DNA of 64,000 nt from Fremontodendron californicum. Taxonomy: Eukaryota; Streptophyta; Magnoliopsida; Malvales; Malvaceae. The position numbers and the translations under genes were made by a program. The notes beneath the pieces were generated by a model. It saw only the letters and a list, made by a program, of their open reading frames with translations. It did no database searches and was not told where the DNA came from. Each line of letters opens with the position of its first letter. The first letter of the stretch is position 1. The DNA lies in the NCBI GenBank assembly GCA_030761205.1, contig JAULJL010000027.1:3725001-3789000 (forward strand), in the 5' to 3' direction. Shown here one piece after another: positions 50,856 through 60,736 of this stretch.

Positions 50856-51420
50856 GAGAGAAGAGCAAGAAACAAACAGAACCAAAAACCCACAAATATA
50901 AGCATTCAGAATATCAAATGTATAGCTTTAGAAAACCAAGAGATCGCAGCCTGCTTTCTCTTCTACAGCAAGCACTTATTCAACAAATATTTGATAACAA
51001 AAAGAAGGGAAGCAAAGGAAAATCTACCAGTTTATTGCTTCACCCTTTATGTCAGTGTGTGAAAGGCTGCTGTTGGTAAACCCTAAGTTGTCTCTGTCTG
51101 GCAATTGCATTCCAGAAATGGGAGAGTGAGATAAGGATAGTGTTGTGTTTTTGCATGGAAAAGGGGAGCAAATGAGAGAAGAAAGACAGTCACTATAAGA
51201 GGAACAAATTGTCAGGAGGGTCAAAATAGATAATCAAGGAAAAGAAAAACCATATTTAAAATTTTAAAAAAAAAAAGGTTCTAGTTTAAGCATGATTTGA
51301 CATGGCTCTTCCTCAGTATCATCCCTGAAGCCGACCCAACAAGCATTGCTTTTGCAGAGCTACAGTTGCCTCTCTCTCTCTCTCACACACTGTGGCTCTG
51401 GCTCTGGTCGCTCTAACCTC
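50856..51420 (-). promoter_or_regulatory. putative promoter and leader of the RLP29-like gene
   Basis: Sequence upstream of the minus-strand gene. It contains a TATA-like ATTTTAAATATGG (minus strand, near 51250) and a CT/AG repeat at 51370-51392 ('tctctctctctctc'). If the TATA is used, the leader is about 370 nt and would hold small upstream frames, or is spliced. This is inference. Confidence 0.35.
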
Positions 51421-53588
51421 TGCGTCTTTACTCTGTAGCATTGGCTGCACGCCACCCTACATGTTTTTCTTTTCTTGATATAGATGGATGGATTATGGTA
51501 TGGAACATCTAAAATCTAAATATGCAATGAAAAAACCAAGTAACAAACAAAATATCCTTAGAATTGTTATTGCAGGATAAAAGTTTTGGATAAGTAAAAA
51601 TTTTACTATTGTATATCATTATGCTGTTCAAGTTAAACTCAACAAACAAAAATGCTTATGCAGTCAAAGTATTTATTGCAAATTTTGGAAGTATTTTCTC
51701 AATGTACATTAAATTGCAATATCTACATTACCACTTTCAGATTTTGTTTCAATTTTATTTTTCTCAATCAAATTTTCTTTAGAGAACTAAAATTTATCCT
51801 TGATGAACACAATCTCAAACCCAAAAAGAAAAATTCCAAGCCTCTACTAATGCAGGAATCCGGCATTGAATCTTATTATAGCCTCTGCTGAAATGGCGTG
51901 CTGTGTGTAGGAACTGGGTAGGGTTCCAGTTTTCAGCAACAGTGAGGAGTGTAGGGGCTAACACGGATCATTCAGCCCAAATTGGGGATTTTTCAGAGTG
52001 GGAATTTGGGCTCAGGCTAAAAGCTTGCTTGCCATAATAAATCTTTATGCTCTGTTTTGAAAGTGTCTAGCACAAAATTTCAAAGAGTTTTTACATATAA
52101 CAATTAAACATGATTATTGGCTAATTAAAAAGTCTTAAACTATTTACTCAGAAAAAAGAAAAAAAAAATTCTAGCTATTCTTCTGCTCGTCCACTTAAAT
52201 AGCAATGTTAAAATTAAAAATAAACACAATTGATTGTTTTTTATGAAAAGAAAATAAGGGGAGAAAAAAAAAGAAAAATTAATATGATTTGAAGAACAAT
52301 CATTTAAACTATTTTTTTTTTTTTTTGGTAATTTGGGATAAAGAAATATTCGAACTCGACTATTTGAGTTGAAGGATATATAGTGTTGATGTATGGTTTT
52401 TGCCTTTTTGGTTAAAAAATTTAATATGGGATGAACTATTTTCCTTTTCGAAATTCTAGTTTGTAGTAAAAAATGGTGAAGTAATTAAAATCTTGTTAAA
52501 TTATTGTATAATTCATGCCATGAAATTCAAGATAAAAGCATACTAAGAGATTTGCATGATAAAATTCACGTCACCATTACAAAGGACTGAAAGGAGTAAG
52601 CATCAGCCGCTAACGGGTCCATATATTGTAATCATGATCGAAATGCACCTTGGTTTCTAGCGAGGACAAGAAAACCCAAGTCGATAACCGATCTATGACT
52701 ATAATTCATGACCCTTCATTCTTTTTTCATTAAAGTATTTGAATTAACCCAATATTTGAACATAAAGTTACTACAATTTGTCATATTATTATTCACTTGG
52801 TAGGGTAAAAGCTTAGACATAAATGAGCTCATCAAATTATATTAATTTTTCTAGAATTCTCTTTTCTCTATAACTGTTCATGGATCAGGTTCGGATAATA
52901 AAAAATTTGTTTATCCAAGACTCGATCCAACCCAACCTTTCGGGTCTGAAAAACTCGTTTTATTGTTTAAATAACATTTTAAAATTATTTTATATTAATA
53001 TTTTTATATTTTTATAATTAAATTTAAATAAAATATTTTTAATTGATTAAATAGTAATTTGGACTAGATCAGGTCGGTCCAAATTGAAAAACTTATACAA
53101 ATTCAATCCAATTTAAATTAGGTCTATCAAATCGGACGAGTAACTCGATTCTTGAACAAATATACTTACCTTATTAAAAGATTAAACTAGAGTCAAGAAT
53201 GTCTAAAAGCTGCACCATGAATCAAGCCTTCTCTTCCGTGATCAAATTAAAACACAAATTAAGAAATTATATAAATAAGCAAGCACACGAAACTGGTCTT
53301 TTTCTTGCTGTCTTTGGAGTGTTCCTTTGGTTACTACAAAACCCTATTGCATAAACCTGACTAAATCCTTAATAAATCTTGTAAACGATCCGATCACGCA
53401 AGAAAGAGAGAGAATTAACCAATAATCAAGTGCCATGGGAGTCGCTAATCTTCTTTTCCCACGAGTCCTTGTTCCCCAAACCTTAAAACTTTTTGTTAAT
53501 AATTACGAAGTTAACAAAGGAGAGTAACAATTTTCAAAGGTGAAATTCAAGCATGGACTATATGCAAGATTACAAATTATGAGATTGA
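51421..53588. other. intergenic region
   Basis: No gene seen. A probable decayed hAT-type MITE lies at 52871-53162. A reverse-strand tRNA-like box ('tattcgaactcgac') lies at about 52345. Confidence 0.5.
52871..53162. mobile_element. probable hAT-type MITE
   Basis: Left end 'taactgttcatggatcagg' and right end 'ctcgattcttgaacaaata' are inverted relatives of the 34166 and 56213 elements, with an A/T core including 'tatttttataattaaattt', shared with the 34166 copy. No clean 8 bp duplication. Confidence 0.5.
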
Positions 53589-55256
53589 CACTATACCAAA
53601 ATTAGTTTTAGATAATATTTTTTTATAATATTTTTCAAATATTGTTAAAAATAGTAAAGGCAACACTTTAATTGCATTTTGCATATTACTGTTATATATT
53701 ATAATAACCAATAATTACAGCATTTTAAAAAAAATTAGAAGTATTTGACATGTGCTGTTATAAATCTTATCCTATAAAAATAGTTTTGGTAGCACTTATA
53801 ATTGCTATCATTGAGATCTTTTGCAGCAAATAAAAAATGCATGCAAAAGGTCATGAAAAGCTGTTATAAAGTAGAAATAGCAGCATTTTGATAAGTGTTA
53901 CTATACATATGTAAAAATGCTACTAAAGACATAAGACTGCGGCCACATATACAACACATGAATAAGTGCTATCTTATCTTACAGCAATAATTTTTTTAGT
54001 TTTTACATCACTTCAAAATACTAATATATGTCAAATTTGACATAGGGTGATGAGTAGTCTCCATTATTATAAGTACAAAAATCCCATTATTGAATCCATG
54101 AAAACTAAAGGACCAACTATTATGAAAATTAAGTCCATAGGGATTCATAGGAAATTTTAATTTCATTAAAAGGTTTTATTGTCATATTTTGTCATTTTTT
54201 ATAAGTATTTTTGACTCGTCACAAAGATTTTTTAGGGACCCAAGAGGTATTTTTTGAAGTGTTCAAAAAAAGTTAATAAATATATATTCCAAAAAAAATA
54301 TTTTGTTTTCTTAAGTTGATTTAATATCTATATCCGACCCGTTTGAAAAAAAAATTAAAAATTAAAATTTTTTTAATTATTTTTTATTTTAATTTTAAAT
54401 GATGTATTTAAAGTGGTTAGTTCGCACGTTGACTCGCGAATCGATTTAAGATCCATACTCGGCCCGCTCGTAGAAAAAGTTAAAAAATGAATTAATTTTA
54501 CTAATTATTTTATTTTAATTTTAAATGATCAATTTAGAGTGGCTGATCCGCATGATGCCTCGCGGGTTGATTTAGGATCCATACTCGATCCACTTGGAGA
54601 AAAAGTTTAAAAAAATATTTTATTAATTATTTTTATTTTAAATGATGCTTTTAAAGGGATTGGTCTGCACGTTAACTCGATGGTCGGTTTAGGATCCGTA
54701 TCCAACAGACTAGAGGAAAAAGTTAAAAAAATTATTTTATTAATTATTTTTATTTAAATTTAAAATGATGTATTTAAAGGCGTAGGTCTGCACGTTGAGT
54801 CGCAGATCGATTTAGGATTCGTACCCGATCCGTTCGGGAAAAAAAGTAAGAAAAGAAGAAGGAAAAAACGAACTTGCTACTAACTTTTATGAGAAAATCG
54901 ATCTTACGAGAGAATAAAATATAAATCATAATTTTATTTTATTTTACTTTTTTTATTTTTACCTCCTATAAATAAAAATACACAGTATACAATAAAATTT
55001 AAATATTTTTAAATATATATAAATAATATTTTAAAATTCATTTAGATTACGTAATCTATAAATAAATAATTATTATAAATTTAATTTTCATAATTAATAA
55101 AATATAATTATATTACAATTTTAAAATAAAAAATTTAAATAAATAATTATTATTCAAAAATATATATAATTTAAAATTAATTTATTTTTATTAATTAATT
55201 AAATTTTTATATAAAAAATTAAAACTACCCGGACGAAGCAAGCTCTTTTTCTAGTG
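53589..55256. mobile_element. CACTA-like non-autonomous element
   Basis: Starts CACTATACCAAAA and ends TTTTTCTAGTG, whose inverse CACTAGAAAAA fits the CACTA superfamily terminus. The left 400 bp contains repeated 'gctgttat', 'tagcag' and 'aatgctac' words in both orientations, as in CACTA subterminal regions. The tandem array at 54260-54850 is inside. The 3 bp flanks (TGA and ATA) do not match, so either an end is misplaced or the duplication has decayed. Confidence 0.5.
54260..54850. repeat. tandem array of about 117-126 bp units
   Basis: The anchor 'gatttaggatccatactcg' recurs in variant form at 54318, 54443, 54569, 54686 and 54809, giving spacings of 125, 126, 117 and 123 bp. Each unit has an A/T half with 'ttttaattttaaatgatg' and a GC-richer half with 'cgcacgttgactcgc'. 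Copies have diverged considerably. No coding capacity. Confidence 0.9.
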
Positions 55257-56204
55257 ATAGTAATAATTATACAATTAACTTTAAATTAAAATAACCCCAT
55301 TTTGATCTTCAAAAATTTGGAGTCGTTGCATCTTGGGTTAGCATACACGTGGCAAGCATCCAAGTGGGTTGGGACCCAACACTTGGCGGCTAAAAAAAGA
55401 GATCCACTCCTTGGAGGGTCCCAATCAAAGAATTGTATGGTACCCATGTGTAAGATTGTGGGGATTAAAAACAAAATTAGAAGGTGAGAAATAAGGGTCC
55501 ACGGCCACCATTATACGCCCAAGATCAGGAAGGCTATTTGCAAACTTTTGGAGAAGATTATGACATGGCTTACACTTGGAGCTAGAGCTAGCTTCTCTTT
55601 TCTTTTCTTTTTAGTTAAAAAAAAAAAAAAGTTTAATGATTAAGCAATCAAACAAAGGAAACTCCAAGCTACATTTCACTGGCTTTGTTTAACATTATTT
55701 TCGATACAATTTTTGAGATTAAAAATTATTTTTTTTTATCTCAAACGTAATATTAAACAGATTAAAAAATTTAGTTTTTGTTGTTAAAATTATAGTTTGA
55801 AAAGTCAAATCAAAAAATCAAAAAAATATAGTTTTTAGATTTTAAAAGCTTATTTTTGGATAAAATAACTTTATTATCCTCACATCTTTATATTTTTATT
55901 ATTTTAAATATATTATTTTTTAATATTTCAATTTCCTACAGCATTTTTTCACAGCAATATTAAACAGTAAAAAGTTTTAACTAAAATTTTTCACACTTTT
56001 TAAATACATTTTTTTTAACTCAAACTTTTTCAACCTAAACTTTTTTTAACAGCAATGCTAAACTAATCCTTAATCATAGAGAAAAGATGGACCTCTTGCG
56101 TTTGTGTACGATTTCATCCCTGCCGTTGATTTGTTTTTGATCATTACAAAAAGGGTTTGCAATTGTGGGACTAAAAGTGGGAGATAACAAGTGGAATCAA
56201 TCAT
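55257..56204. other. intergenic region
   Basis: No gene. Positions 55300-55480 are GC-richer and open on both strands for about 60 codons, without a recognisable domain. Confidence 0.5.
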
Positions 56205-56212
56205 GTCTAAAA

Positions 56213-56464
56213 TAGAGGTGCTCATGGCCGGGCCGCGGCCCATTTTTTTTGTATTTTTTTGCCCAGGCCCGTTCGTTTAGGCCCGAATCACTGTTTATTG
56301 AAATAAAAAAATAATTTTTTTTTATTTTTTAATTAAAATTAAATAAAAATAATATTATAATAATTATAAAATACTGTTCCGGGCCGGCCCGAAACATGAA
56401 TTTGCCTGCCCAGGCCCGGCCCGTATTTGGCCGGGCGGTGCTGCCCGGCCCGTGAGCAGGTCTA
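56213..56464. mobile_element. hAT-type MITE with perfect 8 bp duplication
   Basis: 252 bp, ends TAGAGGTGCTCATGGCCGGG and inverted 'cccggcccgtgagcaggtcta', flanked by identical GTCTAAAA at 56205-56212 and 56465-56472. GGCCGGGC-rich blocks are at both ends with an A/T core. This is the best preserved copy of the family in the window. Confidence 0.88.
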
Positions 56465-56472
56465 GTCTAAAA

Positions 56473-58800
56473 CAGCTATATATATTTTTTATTGGAACTT
56501 AAATATAATACAAACCTTTCGTATCAATTTAAATTTTTGAGATAATTGATCACTTAATTTAATATGTTATAAACTCTCGAGTTCAAATTTTGATAATTAT
56601 TTTTTTCTTTAATATTTTTCATCTAATGTCTTATTGCTCATCAGGCTACACATTGCTAATATAATCTTATTTCATCTTCTAACTTTCTTTTACATTTGAA
56701 TTTACGTGTAAATTCATTAATTATTCATTCAACTTACACACGAGGGAATGTGTTTAAACTTGAGGTGTTAGGTAACACTGGATAAATATTAACTTAGGTC
56801 TACTTTCCAATCTTTTTATTTTTATTCTTTTAATGTTAGAGAGTGTGGACCAATTAAAATTGGGAAATTTCTTAAGAGATAGATCTATGACCGAGCAACC
56901 CAAAAAAAAAAAAAAATTGATTAAACTCTGGATTGCAACCTTTCATGGTAATGTCGTTATATGATGATACATATTATATGGCAATTTTAAGTCAATTTGA
57001 CTTCAATTTGCTGCCAGCCGGATTTCTTTTGGCTATATATGGAGTCCGATCATAATTGTTCCGGTCATGTGCAATATAAGTGCCGAAAACACGCATTCTT
57101 GGTCATATTCATGGGGTCTTTTGTTTTGTTTTGTTTTTTTTTTTTAAATTACATAAAAAGAGTATTGAATTTAGAAATGATTATTTGGCAAAAAAATATA
57201 TAGAAATGATTGGAATTCATGATTAAGATCTTACTGTATTTTAGTAAAAGAAAATTAAGTCAAAGTTTATAAGTTTTCGGTATCGGGTTAGTTGAGTTTT
57301 TAAGGATTGGATATTTAACTTGTAAGGTTTAATTTCAACTTTTGTTGCCGACGGTTTTTTTTATAGACGATTTCTAAGTTCATTTTAAATTTTTACTAAA
57401 ACTCGATGCCCTGTTCTTAGAATAAAATAGCCTCCCTTAAATTTTTAAGTAGAAAAAAAAAATGATCTCTTTTGAAGTTATGTGTTTTTTAAGATCATTT
57501 AAAGAATTATTTAAATTTAATTTAATAATAATGATAATAAAAAAGTTATTTGTAATGATTACTTTACCTCTAGGAAATATCAATTTTGTTCAAACTAGAA
57601 ATATGTACACCAATGCCCATTGTATGGGTGGAAGAAATAGTTTTGTTACTTAGAAGTGTGTAATAATTTTAAATCTGTGAGCAAGTACGTAAATAATCAT
57701 AATGTTATTATTTCAATTAGGTTTTTAAATAATTTTATTGATTGAATTAATATTTGATTAATTCGTGACACTAATTTAATACATTTTAATATAATTATTA
57801 TAAATTTTAGGACATAATAAGCTTTATTTTAGATAAATAAATTATTTTTACACATTATTTATGGGATTATCTTATCATAACGTTAAATAGATTCATATGA
57901 AATTAGAGATATTTTACAATTATTTTCGAGGAAACATATTAACGATTCTAGTCTAAGATTTCGTCTTAAAGATATTGAATTCGAACCTTAAGATGGGCAA
58001 GTTGAATTTATGAGATGGAAGATAACTATTTCCCAGTGTAGCGTAATATATATTACACATGTAAAATATATATATATATATATATATATTTCATCATTTA
58101 AAAACTTCATATATAAATTATAAAAATAGTTAGACTTAGAGTGTGTTTTTGATAAAGTATTGAAAATTTTCAATGCATTAAAAAATAAAAGTTTTAATAA
58201 TTTAAATTTTTTCAATATATTTGATAACTTATATTAAACGCTACTTAATAAAAAAAATTAAACAAAAAAGTGATGAATAAGCATATAGAGAGTTACTTAT
58301 CACTTAACGTAAAACATGTTAAATCAAATTTATTTTTAAAAAATTAATATTTGAGCTAAATTGTCTTCTTTTTTTTTTTCAAAAGATGAAATATTTAAAT
58401 TATTCATTTTAATTTTTATTCAGAATTATCCAAAAATAATATAAAATATTATGTTAATAAGATTAAATTATGAAATGAATAATTTTCAAAATTATGTTAA
58501 TTTTCAGTAATATATCAAATAATTTTTATAATACAAATTCCGTACTTATAAATTCAGTACTTGATTTTTCAGTTTATCAAATAAAACCTCCAAATGAAAT
58601 AACTATTTTCATTTCCTCTTTTCTCTTTAACTCTAATCACCACATTCTTTATAAAAATAGTTTTTTTTTTTTTTGCAATAGTTATTTAATTATATCCTAT
58701 AATTAATTGGTCGATGATAAGAAAGGTGGTAGGACATACTAAGTAAATACTAAATACATTGAAATTTTAGGAGATATTTGTGGTTATGGTCGTTCAATTA
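56473..58800. other. intergenic, A/T-rich
   Basis: Contains (TA)n at 58067-58090, poly-T/poly-A runs and several A/T-only open frames. I see no gene. A tRNA-like reverse-strand box ('gaattcgaacctt') lies at about 57976. Confidence 0.5.
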
Positions 58801-58817
58801 TTTGCCAACTTGATCCC

Positions 58818-58825
58818 TATAAAAG
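58818..58825 (+). promoter_or_regulatory. TATA box of the DUF761 gene
   Basis: TATAAAAG about 160 bp upstream of the start codon, the best core promoter match in this interval. Confidence 0.6.
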
Positions 58826-58843
58826 CCCTTTGAATTTGGAATT

Positions 58844-58922
58844 TCAGCTACCTACAATTTCATATCCGAAGTCCCTCAAGTCTTCAAATAGGCTTATCCG
58901 AAGTCCCTCAACTTCAGCTACC
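58844..58922 (+). repeat. short direct repeats in putative 5' leader
   Basis: TATCCGAAGTCCCTCAA occurs at 58863-58879 and 58895-58911, and 'ttcagctacc' flanks them at 58845 and 58913. The repeats fall between the TATA box and the start codon, so they are probably transcribed. Confidence 0.75.
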
Positions 58923-58978
58923 CCCCACTAGCTTTCGTCCCCTCCGCTGCCAACGCTCTCATATATATCTAGCTAGAG

Positions 58979-59818
58979 ATGACTATACTATCAACAAATC
59001 TAATGGAAAATCCAGTGAAAACCCAGAAATACAGAAACTATGAAAAGGCAAAAGGAATGTCCTTCTTTGCCTTTCTTTTCTCCATTGTGATCTCCATTTT
59101 CTACATCTTCAGCCTTTCTCCTTCAACTGAGCTTTTCAGTAATACCAAGTTTTGGTTTGTTATTTCCAACACTCTCATCCTCATCATTGCGGCTGATTAT
59201 TATGGTGCTTTCTCTTCCTCCAAAGATCAGAAACGTGACTTTTATGAGGAATATTATGCGTTGTATAGCCAAGCAAAGAGGAAGAGTGCTTCTACTGCTG
59301 CTTCTTCATCATTTGTTTCACAATACTCCGAAATTGTGAAAAAGAGCATTCCCAAGGAAGAAGAGAGTTTGAAAGAGAAGAAAGAAGATGTAGCTGATCA
59401 AAAGAACAATGAAATCACTGAAAGAATATTGGAAGTTGTCAAAATTGAACCTGAAACTGACAATTTCCAAGCAGATAAAGAGAGCCAGCAGGAACATCCC
59501 ATGAAAGCTGATAATTATTACGAAGTTTGTGATCAGGTAATTATTAACAAGAAGAAGATTGAACCAAAAACCATCCGACGAAGCAAGTCTGATAAAGTGA
59601 AACGTGTTACATTTAATGACAAGAAAAACAATTTGCAGAGATCAAAGACTGAGAAGCATGAACCAATTGCAAAACAAAACGAGTTCCCAGCAGAAGAAAA
59701 CGAGTTTTCGACTATGTCAGATGAGGAACTAAACAGGAGAGTTGAAGAGTTTATTCAGAAGTTCAACAGGCAGATTAGGCTTCAAGCTGGTGCTAGAAAC
59801 GGCCAACTTTTGGAATAG
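58979..59818 (+). CDS. two-membrane-segment protein with C-terminal DUF761-like motif
   Basis: 279 residues in one exon; the ATG at 58979 is the first after the TATA box (Met9 is an alternative). Two hydrophobic segments at about 28-46 (FFAFLFSIVISIFYIFSL) and 57-75 (FWFVISNTLILIIAADYY) suggest an N-terminal hairpin in a membrane, as in DUF4408-type plant proteins. A long charged, Lys/Glu-rich, low-complexity middle follows, with a basic KSDKVKRVTFND patch near 208-219. Residues 244-270 (MSDEELNRRVEEFIQKFN core) match the DUF761 motif found at the C-terminus of many short plant proteins such as A70-like pathogen-induced proteins. The biochemical role of this family is unknown. Confidence 0.85.
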   Translation: MTILSTNLMENPVKTQKYRNYEKAKGMSFFAFLFSIVISIFYIFSLSPSTELFSNTKFWFVISNTLILIIAADYYGAFSSSKDQKRDFYEEYYALYSQAKRKSASTAASSSFVSQYSEIVKKSIPKEEESLKEKKEDVADQKNNEITERILEVVKIEPETDNFQADKESQQEHPMKADNYYEVCDQVIINKKKIEPKTIRRSKSDKVKRVTFNDKKNNLQRSKTEKHEPIAKQNEFPAEENEFSTMSDEELNRRVEEFIQKFNRQIRLQAGARNGQLLE

Positions 59819-60736
59819 GCCTATTGGAAGGAGATATTGTAATAATACTTACAAAATTCTGTCTCCTTCTTTAGTTTGTGCCTTCGATTGAGGGCTTTGT
59901 CTTCCCACTTTGTTATCTTCCCTTAGAAAGTAGCAAAGTCGGTGTAAAGAGTAATCTTTTTCAATCATCTTTCAATATATATTTTTCCTTTTCAGAAACC
60001 TCTTTATCATTTAGCCATGACTGACTTGTATCTATTCAATTTATTAGATTGCACAAAATCTAGGTGACATACTGTTACTATCATAAGCAATATATCTATC
60101 TTCGGAATAAAGATTAAAAGAATAGTCTTAAAATATTTTTCATATATTATCACCGTTGTATGGTTTATTGATAAAATGTTGAATTATTAATTTTAATTAT
60201 TAAAGTTCAATCTTTTACAGTTTCAAATACCCAAACCAAAAAAATATATATATTTTTATATACAATGTATTGCTAACTTAAATGAAAAGCTAGTCAATTA
60301 AGAGGGTTTTTTGCCATGAACTTAGCATAATTAGAATCTTCAACGCCAATAGACGTGGAAAAAACTAAATTAGACTATTTATATAGTAGTTTGTAGCATT
60401 GTTTTTGCTTGGATTTGAATGGACTTTGACACGTATTTTTTAATTTATATTGAGCAATGGCCAATGGGTTTAGTATTTGAAGACTAAACCAGGCTGGACC
60501 CAGCCCACTTCCGCCCGAGTTCATACTTGTGTTGAACCGGCTTGGGCATGTGCATACGCAGTCAACATTTTTCAGTTTTCATCATTGAAAATCCAGCATG
60601 AATTTCCCCAGTTGCCAACTAAGCCTACATTGAAACTGTCTGAAACGACTGCACATAAGCAGACCTTATCCAGAAAAACAGTTCAAAATAGAATCAGTTT
60701 GTCAGTTTTGACACTTTTAAGGAAGCTTGTAATAGC
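59819..60736 (+). other. 3' flank of DUF761 gene and upstream region of DEG5 copy
   Basis: A 3' UTR probably extends to about 60000. The 60470-60736 part is GC-richer and may be the former promoter and leader of the DEG5 copy. No separate gene. Confidence 0.4.

Noticed and set aside
50856..50885. Ten extra N-terminal codons upstream of the RLP29-like ATG
   Set aside because: The upstream codon at 50883-50885 is TTG, not ATG; the ATG at 50855 starts a proper signal peptide.
54260..54850. Regular spacing suggestive of a CRISPR array
   Set aside because: Units of about 123 bp are repeated in full without unique spacers, and this is a plant nuclear sequence.
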